Source: Nelumbo lutea
Taxonomy: Eukaryota > Streptophyta > Magnoliopsida > Proteales > Nelumbonaceae
DNA: 64,000 nucleotides
Direction: 5' to 3'
Assembly (NCBI GenBank): GCA_022828595.1
Contig: JAKGHH010000003.1
Coordinates: forward strand, 103,377,583 to 103,441,582
Part shown: positions 56,691 to 64,000 of the stretch, piece after piece
Numbering within the stretch: the first letter of the stretch is position 1
Layout of the letters: the number at the start of each line of letters is the position of its first letter
Translations under genes and position numbers: made by a program
Notes under the pieces: model-generated
Seen by the model: the letters and a program-made list of their open reading frames with translations, nothing else
Databases searched by the model: none
Told to the model about the DNA's origin: nothing

Positions 56691-57339
56691 GGTGAGGCTT
56701 TGGAAGCTAAGCAAGTCATACCTGAATGGGCAAGTGTAGCTGTGTCCTGTTGAGATGTTTGAAGGAACTACTCATATACTGCCCGTGGTACACACCATTT
56801 CTTGTACGGAAGCACAAGTGGGTGTGGAGGGGGTTGGGGCAGTTTGCTAGCTTTTAGTAATTGTGCTACTACTCTTAGATGTAGCATGGTTAGCCCGAGT
56901 GTTGGGTGGACCACGCAAATCATAGCAGAAATTAACTGTGTGCCCTCTAAGACACAATGTGTACATTTTCTCTGATCATTACTCCTTCCTTTTCCACGGC
57001 CTCTAGTCCGGCCACTGGCCCGGTTAAACATGTGCCCATCACGGTTGTTTGGAGGGCCACTGCTGCCACCACCACTTCTACTTCCACGACCACTCCCTTT
57101 AGTCACTACCAAACCAGATCTATCAGAGAAGGAAGAATGTTCCACTGTCTCAATGGATGTCCTCTTAAGATGGGCAAAAACTTCTTCAAGTGAGGGGAGA
57201 GCTGATCCCCCCAATATCTGTGCTTCGACAGGCTCATACTCAGCCTTCAAGCCCACAAGAAACCTAGTCACATCAAGCTGTTCACGTTGCTGTTGTTGGA
57301 TCTGGACATCTGATGTTAGAGGGTGATACACATTGAGCT
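56691..57339 (-). pseudogene. Copia D gag, C-terminal part
   Basis: The frame from 57331 reads YHPLTSDVQIQQQQREQLDV and continues through a Gly/Arg-rich linker (GSGRGSRSGGGSSGPPN; RTRGRGKGRSN). The zinc knuckle starts CTHC near 56960, then loses frame. The upstream half lies beyond Copia F, at 62840-63260. Confidence 0.87.
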
Positions 57340-57567
57340 TGTTAGAATGCTCGAGTTAGGGGTATTTTGGTCATTCCGGTTTATCTGCTTGAGAGTGAAA
57401 GGCCTATTGTATCTGAGTTTAAGTTATGTGTCCCATCTTCTATGAGGGACAAAATGGTCTTTCCTGTAACTCTATGTTTTTGAATAAATACAAGTGGGTC
57501 AGCTAGGGGAGGTGATTTTTTGACTCTCTTCTAGTCTGGCCGAACCTTCTTATAGGTTTTACTAACA
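57340..57567 (+). repeat. 5' LTR of Copia F (228 bp)
   Basis: It runs from TGTTAGAATGCTCGAG to CTAACA. It is about 87 bp shorter than the 3' LTR because a 3'-proximal pyrimidine-rich stretch is missing. Confidence 0.9.
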
Positions 57568-57579
57568 CGGTATCAGAGC
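57568..57579 (+). other. Primer-binding site of Copia F (first base changed)
   Basis: It reads CGGTATCAGAGC, with the usual first T replaced by C, and directly abuts the LTR. Confidence 0.85.
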
Positions 57580-58325
57580 TGTAAGGTCGTATCCTCATTT
57601 CTTTCTTGCTACTGTTCTCTTTCTGGGTTCGCCGCCAACTTTCACAATCATCTTCTTCCTTTTCGACTGACCTGAGTGGAGGTTCGATAAGGGGCTGAAA
57701 AGGAGCTGTCGTTTTGTGGGCCTGGAGGTGAGGATGCCTCTGGTCATTGCTGTGGTGGTCGTTGGAGTGGTATACTAAACCCTCTATTCAGTATCGAAGA
57801 GGGCTGAATGTGGACAGGTATGAACACTACTGTTGTTTGTCCAAGTAAGGGACTGAATGTTTCTTTTTGTTTCAAAAGTTGGTTGTGGTGGTGCTCAGTG
57901 TGATTGAAATGCATCTCAGTCATGTTCCTCTGCATTTCTCTTCGTATGTATGTTGAAAGAAGAGTTGTCGACTGCTGAAGTTCACAACAGCAGTAGATTG
58001 GTGGTGGTTGTGTCGTGGTGATTGGTGTATCTACGTTTCAAAATATTTAAAAGTGGTCTCCTATACCTTGTGTGTAATCAGTTCTGCAGTGTGTAGCCCA
58101 AGTGTTTGATGTGAGGACTGAGTGATTTCAGTCTTAGTGTGTTGATGGTGAATGGTTCTACAGTGTGTAGCCCAGGTGTTTGATGTGAAGACTGAGTGAT
58201 TTCAGCCTTAGTGTGTGGTGTGTAATGTGTATTTAAAGAAGCTAGAATTGGTGGTGTTATAAGTGAGACAAGTCTTGTGAAAGAGTGTGAGGTTGTGTTG
58301 TATATTTGAAGGTGAAATAATTAAG

Positions 58326-59446
58326 ATGGCTTCATTTGAAAATGGGAATGATAACAAAACAGGTGTCATGCTTTCTCCAGACTATCTAAGTGTTCAAATG
58401 ACATCCTTCAAGTTGAATGGTGAGAATTATGTACCATGGGTAAAATCTGTGGTGTTCTTGAAGGCCAAGAGGAAGGTAAAACATGTAAGAGAGGAGAAAC
58501 CTCCCTCTGATTCCCTTGGGTTCAGTGACTGGGAACAAGTAGATGCACAGATAATGACATGGCTCTGGAACAACATGGAACCAAAGATTAGTGTGAACTT
58601 CATGTTCCTAGATACAACTAAGGAAATCTGGGATCATGCTAAGAAGTTGTACTCTGGACAAGACAATACAACTAGGGTGTATCAGTTGTACCAAGAGTAT
58701 TTCAATTTGAAGCAAGGGAGTCAAAGCTTAGAAGAGTACTATGCAAGTTTGAGGAACATTCGCAATGAGCTTAATGTGTATCATCCTCTAACATCAGATG
58801 TTCAAATCCAACAACAGCAACGTGAGCAGCTTGATGTGACAAGGTTTCTTGTGGGGTTGAAGGTTGAGTATGAGCCTGTCAGAGCACAAATATTGGGAAG
58901 ATCTGCTCTTCCCTCACTTGAAGAAGTTTTTGCTCGTCTTAATAGGACATCCATTGACTCGGTAGAACATTATTCTCTCTCCGACAGATCTGGTTTTGTA
59001 GTGACTAAGGGGGGTGGTCGTGGAAATAGAAGTGATGGTGTCAAGAGTGGACTCCCAAGCAACTGTGGTGGTCACATGTTTAGCAGGGCTAGTGGTCGCA
59101 CTAGAGGCCGAGACTCAGGGGGAGGTCGGGGAAGAGGAAGGAGTAATACTCAGAGAAAGTGTACACATTGTGGTTTAGAGGGGCACACAGTCAATTTCTG
59201 CTATGATTTGCGTGGTGCACCCAACACTTGGGCTAACCATGCTAGGATTAAGAGTAGTGACACAATTACTGAAAGTCAACAAACTGACCCAATCCCCTCC
59301 ACATCTACTTGTGCTTCTGAGAAGGAAATGGTGAGTGTACCACGTGCAGTATATGAGCAGTTCATTCAAACATCTCGGCAGAACACCGCCACACTTGCCC
59401 ATTCAGGTATGGCTTGCTTAGCTTCCAAAGACACACTGGATCATTG
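58326..59446 (+). pseudogene. Copia F gag (near-intact)
   Basis: The preferred start is ATG 58326 (MASFENGNDNKTGVML), which matches the D gag start; an in-frame ATG at 58287 is upstream. The frame is open for over 370 codons. It includes LNGENYVPWVKSVVFLKAKR, MTWLWNNMEPKISVNFMFLD and LDVTRFLVGLK, a Gly/Arg-rich linker (GRDSGGGRGRGRSN), and an intact CCHC knuckle (CTHCGLEGHTVNFC near 59160-59201). At the protease border an extra base shifts the frame and stops it at TGA 59446-59448, just before WIIDSGASDHM. It is the best-preserved gag in the window. Confidence 0.9.
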
Positions 59447-60310
59447 ACTCCGGGGCCTCGGACCATATGTCTGGGACTCATGATGTATTTTCCTCCCTTT
59501 CCCACTCCTCCACACCTCAAACAATTACACTTGCTAATGGTTCTACATCTCCTATCTGTGGTGTTGGTGATGTTAATCTCTCCTCCTTTCCTTTATCATC
59601 TGTTTTATATGTTCCTAAGTTTCCTTTTAACCTTATGTCTATCAGCAGATTAACCAAGTCTCTTAATTGTTCTGTAACCTTCTACCCTTCTTGTGTGTTT
59701 CAGGATCTCAAGACGGGGAGGAAGATTGGTGGAGGGCGTGAAGCAGGTGGATTATATTACCTTGATGGTGGTGGTCCTCCAGTAGCTTTTCAGTCATCTC
59801 TTATTCCTCTTTAATGGCACTGCAGACTTGGTCATCCTTCTCTCAAAGCCTTGAAGTTACTGGTTCCTTGAGTCATCTTTCATCATTAGATTGTGAGTCA
59901 TGTCAATTGGGTAAACATCATAGAGTCTCATTTAGTCCAAGAATTGATAGTCGTGTCTCAAGTCCTTTCTCTTTAGTTCATTCCGGTGTATGGGGTCCAA
60001 TTAAAGTGGTGTCATACAATGGGTATAAGTATTTTGCAATCTTTGTTGATGACTTTTCAAGGATGACATGGATTTATCTTATGAAAGATCGTAGTGAGTT
60101 GCTCCCTATTTTTCAAAGATTTTATGCTGAAATACGCACTCAATTTGGTGTTCATATTAAAATTCTTCGCTCCGATAATGCCAAAGAATACAACTCCTCA
60201 CCATTTCAGCAATACCTAGAACATCATGGGATCATTCATCAAACTTCTTGTGCCTACACCCCACAACAGAACGGTGTAGCTGAACGAAAAAAATCGACAT
60301 CTTCTTGAAA
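59437..60310 (+). pseudogene. Copia F protease and integrase (catalytic Asp lost)
   Basis: The protease motif DSGASDHMSG is near 59447. The pre-integrase block ends in a stop at 59812-59814, where TGG became TAA-like in QWHC, and the next segment is frameshifted. The integrase reads HSGVWGP near 59977-59997, where relatives have HSDVWGP. The first acid of the DDE triad is therefore Gly. RSDNAKEY near 60170 and NGVAERK near 60270 keep the other two acids. An A7 run at 60288-60294 shifts the frame after AER. Confidence 0.88.
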
Positions 60311-62512
60311 CTGCTCGATCCCTGATGATTAATATGAATGTCCCAAAACATTTTTGGAGTGATGCTGTTCTTACATCCTGTTTTCTGATTAATCGGATGC
60401 CCATGTCAATCCTTGGAAGTCAATCCCCTTTCTCCGTGTTGTTTCCCACTTTATCTCCATTTTCTCTTACCCCAAGAATCTTTGGCTGTGTTTGTTTTGT
60501 TCAACACTTGGGGCCTGGATTAGACAAGCTAGATGCTTGAGCTACTAAGTGTATCTTTCTTGGCTACTCAATGATTCAGAAAGGGTATAAGTGTTATAAC
60601 CCAAAATCCCATAAATCGTTTGTGTGCTCTGATGTCACCTTCTTTGAGTCAGTTCCGTTCTTCTCAGATGCTGGGGTCTCTTCCTCTCCCTCTGTGGTTC
60701 CCCTTCCTGGACCTGTTGTGGACATCCTTCCAGTAGCTCCTGTTTCCACTACAGATACACATCCTAAGCCTGTTACTACTTAGAATCTGCCAATCACTCA
60801 AGTGAATACACGCAGAAGTGCAGCTGGCCCTCCTCCACTTCAACCCCAGTCGACAGATCCTGCTACTGCTCCTCCTTTAGATACTAATCTTCCTATTGCT
60901 CTGCGAAAAGGTAAACGTACTTGTACTTCTCACCCCATTTCACACTATGTTTCTACTGCTCTCCTTTCTTCTTCTCATTGCAAATTTATATCATTACTCT
61001 CATCTGTTCCCATTCCCAAGACTGTACAAGAAGCTCTTGCCTCCCCAGGGTGGCGGCAAGCCATGGAAGAAGAACTCTCTGCTCTACAACATAATCACAC
61101 GTGGGAACTCACCGCTCTTCTTTTCGGTAAGCACACAGTTGGGTGTAAATGGGTCTACACAGTGAAGTATCTTCCTGATGGCAGTGTGGAGCGATTGAAA
61201 GCGAGGTTGGTGGCCAAGGGTTATTCTCAGATGTATGGTGTGGACTATATGGAGACATTTTCTCCTGTGGCTAAGATTGGTTCAGTTCGGGTGCTGATTT
61301 CATTAGCTGCTATGTATGATTGGCCTCTTGAACAACTTGACATAAAAAATGCCTTCTTGCATGGTGATCTAGTTGAGGAGGTGTATATGGAGCAACCACC
61401 AGGGTTTGTTGCTCAGGGGAGTCTGGCGAAGTGTGTAGGCTTATGGACTGAAACAATCTCCACGTGCTTGGTTTGGCAGGTTCAGTGAAGTGATGAAAGC
61501 CTTTGGGATGAAACAATGTCAGGTTGATCATTTTGTGTTCAGCTATAACTCAAAGGATGGGAAAATCTTATTAGTTGTGTACGTAGATGATATTGTTATA
61601 ACTGAGAGTGATAGCAATGGAATCAACAGGTTGAAGAAATTCTTACAGGATCACTTCAATACGAAAGATTTGGGGAAGCTGAAATATTTCTTGGGAATAG
61701 AGGTTGCGAGGTCAAAACATGGGATCAACCTATGTTAGAGAAAATATGTTCTTGATCTACTTGAAGAGACAGGGTTGTTAGGTGTTAAACCAACAGAGAC
61801 TCATATGGAACTCAATGCCAAGCTGAGTGTTGATGCGGGTGAAGAGTTTGATGATCCTGGAAGATACAGAAGGTTGGTGGGCAAATTGAACTACCTGACC
61901 ATTACCCGACCAGATATATCATTTGCTGTGAGTGTGGTGAGCCAGTTTATGCAACATCCTCTGAGAATTGTTAGGTACCTAAAAGGTGCTCCTGGTCGTG
62001 GTTTGTTATACCAAAGTGGAGGAACTCTTGAGATAATAGGGTACACAGATGCTGACTGGGCTGGTTCTATATCAGAAAGGAGATCAATTCCAGGGTATTG
62101 TACCTTCCTCGGTGGCAATCTTGTAACTTGGAAGAGCAAGAAACAAACAGTGGTGGCAAGAAGTAGTGCAGAAGCAGAGTACAAGGCTATGGCCCATACC
62201 ACATGTGAGCTAGTATGGCTGAAGAACTTGCTTCAAGAGATGGGATTCTCAATTGACAAACCCATGAAACTATACTGTGATAACCAAGCTGCTGTTTACA
62301 TCTCTTCCAATCCCGTCTTTCATGAGAGAACTAAGCATATTGAGGTTGGTTGTCACTTTGTAAGAGATAAAGTGATAAGTGGGGTGATAACCACATCTCA
62401 TGTGAGCTCAGGAAATCAGTGGGCAGATCTTCTCACAAAGGGATTGTCTCGGGGAAGAATAGATTACATTTGTAACAAGCTGGGACTATATGATATATAC
62501 TCTCCAGCTTGA
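60311..62512 (+). pseudogene. Copia F integrase tail, RT and RNase H
   Basis: The integrase tail (MNVPKHFWSDAVLTSCFLIN from 60334) and linker continue to RT, which is open at 60802-61488. The frame includes EEELSALQHNHTWELTALLF and QLDIKNAFLHGDL. A 13-bp deletion near 61437 shifts the frame. YVDD is intact at 61580-61591. A stop at 61736-61738 (CAG to TAG) follows. RNase H is open at 61775-62512 and finishes with the family's C-terminus (KLGLYDIYSPA). The polypurine tract AGCTTGAGGGGGAG follows directly. Confidence 0.88.
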
Positions 62513-62519
62513 GGGGGAG

Positions 62520-62834
62520 TGTTAGAATGCTCGAGTCAGGGGTATTTTGGTCATTCTGGATTATCTGCTTGAGAGTGAAAGGTCTATTGTATCTGAGTTT
62601 AAGTAATGTGTCCCATCTTCTATGAGGGACAAAATGGTCTTTTCTGTAACTCTATGTTTTTTGAATAAATACAAGTGGGTCAGCTAGGGGAGTGAGATTT
62701 TGACTCTCTTCTAGTCTGGTCGAACCTTTCTTTCTTCTTCTTCTTCTTCTTCTTCTTCTTCTTCTTCTTCTTCTTCTTTCTCTTTTCTTTCATCTTCTCT
62801 ACGTCAACCTAGAATCTGCTAGGGTTTACTAACA
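62520..62834 (+). repeat. 3' LTR of Copia F (315 bp)
   Basis: It begins TGTTAGAATGCTCGAG and ends CTAACA. It differs from the 5' LTR at roughly eight positions by eye, apart from the microsatellite-rich stretch that the 5' copy lacks. Confidence 0.9.
62729..62777 (+). repeat. (CTT)n microsatellite in the 3' LTR of F
   Basis: About 15 perfect TTC/CTT units lie within the LTR. The same region of the 5' LTR is deleted. The homologous place in the D LTR is a (GAA)-rich tract on the complementary strand. Confidence 0.9.
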
Positions 62835-62839
62835 GAGCT

Positions 62840-63260
62840 CATTACGAATGTTCCTCAAACTTGCATAGTACTCTTCCAAGCTTTGACTCCTTGCTTCAAA
62901 TTGAATACACCTAGTTGTATTGTCTTGTCCAGAGTACAACTTCTTAGCATCATCCCAGATTTCCTTAGTTGTATCTAGGAACATGAAGTTCACACTAATC
63001 TTTGGTTCCATGTTGTTCCAGAGCCATGTCATTATTTGTGCATCTTCTTGTTCCCAGTCACCGAACCCAGGGGAATCAGAGGAAGGTTTCTCCTCTCTTA
63101 CATGTTTTACCTTCCTCTTGGCCTTCAAGAACACCTCCACAGATTTTGCCCATGGTACATAATTCTCACCATTCGACTTGATGGATGTCATTTGAACACT
63201 TAGATAGTCAGGAGAAAGCATGACAACCTGTTTTGTTATCATTCCCATTTTCAAATGAAG
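62840..63260 (-). pseudogene. Copia D gag, N-terminal part
   Basis: The frame on the minus strand begins near the ATG at 63263 (ATGGCTTCATTTGAAAATGG, as in F) and shifts within the first codons. It reads SIKSNGENYVPWAKSVEVFL, MTWLWNNMEPKISVNFMFLD and SLEEYYASLRNIRNEL, where Copia F interrupts it. It lacks about 36 bp near the QLYQEYFNL region relative to F. Confidence 0.88.
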
Positions 63261-63263
63261 CCA

Positions 63264-63941
63264 TCTTAATTATTTCACCTTCAAATACACAACACAACCT
63301 CACACTCTTTCACAAGGCTTATCTCACTTATAACACCACTAACTCCAGCTTCTTTAAATACACATTACACACCACACACTAAGGCTGAAATCACTCAGTC
63401 TTCACATCAAACACTTGGGCTGCACACTGCAGAACTAATTACACACAAGGTCCCGGAGATCAACTTTTAAATATTTAGAAACATAGATACACCAATCACC
63501 ACGACACAACCACCACCAATCTACTGCTGTTGTGAACTTCAGCAGTCGACAACTCTTCTTTCAGCATACATATGAAGAGAAAATGCAGAGGAACACGACT
63601 GAAATGCATATCAGTCACACCAAGTATCACCACAACCAACTTTTGAAGCAAAAAGAAAACATTCACAGTCCCTTACTTGGACAAGCAACAGTAGTGTTCA
63701 TACATGTCCACATTCAGCCCTCTTCGATACTGAATAGAGGGTTTAATATACCACTCCAACGACTACCACAGCAAAGACCGGAGGCATTCTCACCTCCAGG
63801 CCCACAAAACGACAGCTCCTTTTCAGCCCCTTATCGAACCTCCACTCAGGTCAGTCCGGAAAGAAGAAGATGACTGTGAAGGTTGGCGGCGAACCCAGAA
63901 AGAGAACAGCAGCAAGAAAGAAATGAGGATACGACCTTATT
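63264..63941 (-). other. Copia D leader (non-coding)
   Basis: This untranslated leader between PBS and gag is closely related to the F leader (57580-58325), read in the opposite direction. No gene was seen. Confidence 0.75.
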
Positions 63942-63953
63942 GCTCTGATACCA
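63942..63953 (-). other. Primer-binding site of Copia D
   Basis: The minus strand reads TGGTATCAGAGC. The 5' LTR starts at 63954. Confidence 0.9.
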
Positions 63954-64000
63954 TGTGAATAAACCCTAGTTGATTCTAGGTCAAAGTAGAGAAGAAGAAA
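63954..64000 (-). repeat. 5' LTR of Copia D (first 47 bp in window)
   Basis: On the + strand these 47 bp are identical to 37877-37923 of the 3' LTR. Confidence 0.88.

Larger units (their letters stand above)
57340..62834 (+). mobile_element. Copia element F, nested in Copia D gag
   Basis: F is a full-length plus-strand Copia element with LTRs at 57340-57567 and 62520-62834 and the exact TSD GAGCT (57335-57339 and 62835-62839). The gag of D is continuous across it. Gag, protease, integrase, RT and RNase H are all present in order. F and D are the same family in opposite orientations. It is defective but only lightly damaged. Confidence 0.94.
37877..64000 (-). mobile_element. Copia element D, host of the large nest (runs past window end)
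   Basis: D is a minus-strand Copia element. Its 3' LTR is at 37877-38199 and its 5' LTR starts at 63954 and leaves the window. Its own sequence is 37877-40579, 55944-57339 and 62840 onward. LINE E splits the integrase and Copia F splits gag. Removing both leaves about 5.5 kb of normal Copia order. The 47 bp of 5' LTR visible here are identical to the matching end of the 3' LTR. The left TSD is GCATG; its partner is outside. D and F belong to one family. Confidence 0.92.

Noticed and set aside
37877..64000. Copia D read as several separate Copia fragments
   Set aside because: Exact TSDs of LINE E and F, and continuity of the healed gag and integrase, show a single element.
1..64000. tRNA, rRNA, CRISPR arrays, bacterial operons or organelle DNA
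   Set aside because: None was seen; the tRNA-like words are retrotransposon primer-binding sites only.

Overview
This is a plant nuclear window. The evidence is spliced plant-type exons, LTR retrotransposons primed from initiator Met-tRNA, and plant L1-type LINEs with an RNase H tail; nothing bacterial or organellar was seen. Two exons of a host gene can be read on the + strand (475-595 and 28850-28984). They match the conserved middle of TRICHOME BIREFRINGENCE-LIKE (TBL) proteins, the Golgi polysaccharide O-acetyltransferase family. They join in phase 0 across an intron of 28,254 bp. Neither the preceding exon nor the C-terminal exon (DxxH region) was found, so the gene continues beyond both window edges or is broken. 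Such long TE-filled introns suggest a woody or early-diverging angiosperm, or a gymnosperm; the species cannot be named from this window.

About nine tenths of the window is transposable elements, many nested, and the order of insertion can be read from target-site duplications (TSDs). Upstream of exon 475-595 lies the 5' end of a minus-strand Copia element (K, 1-360). The 28-kb intron holds, in order: a LINE tail (J, 1495-2275); Copia B1 (2750-15453), which contains Copia A1 (3972-9653) and a solo LTR of family C (13276-14999); a hAT-like MITE (15862-16363); LINE G (16470-17720, minus); a second MITE (18095-18414); and LINE A (18569 to about 28640, minus). LINE A is split by LINE B (19569-24763, plus), which is itself split by Copia A2 (20205-24545).

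Downstream of exon 28850-28984 are LINE H (about 34260-30195, minus) carrying a small LINE I, a probable old MITE, and a truncated Copia B2 (35535-37632). Then comes a large tower. Copia D (37877 to beyond 64000, minus) is split by LINE E (40580-55925, minus). LINE E is split by Copia C (about 42090-53125, minus). The 5' LTR of C is split by Copia A3 (47878-52305, plus). The gag gene of D separately holds Copia F (57340-62834, plus), a member of its own family.

All gag-pol and LINE coding regions carry frameshifts, stops or deletions, so no autonomous element was found. The window records repeated insertion and decay inside the introns of one host gene. Points of special interest are the host gene itself, two independent insertions at nearly the same gag codon, an exchange of LTR subtypes between A1 and A3, a chimeric LINE, and a single deletion that fused Copia C to LINE E.
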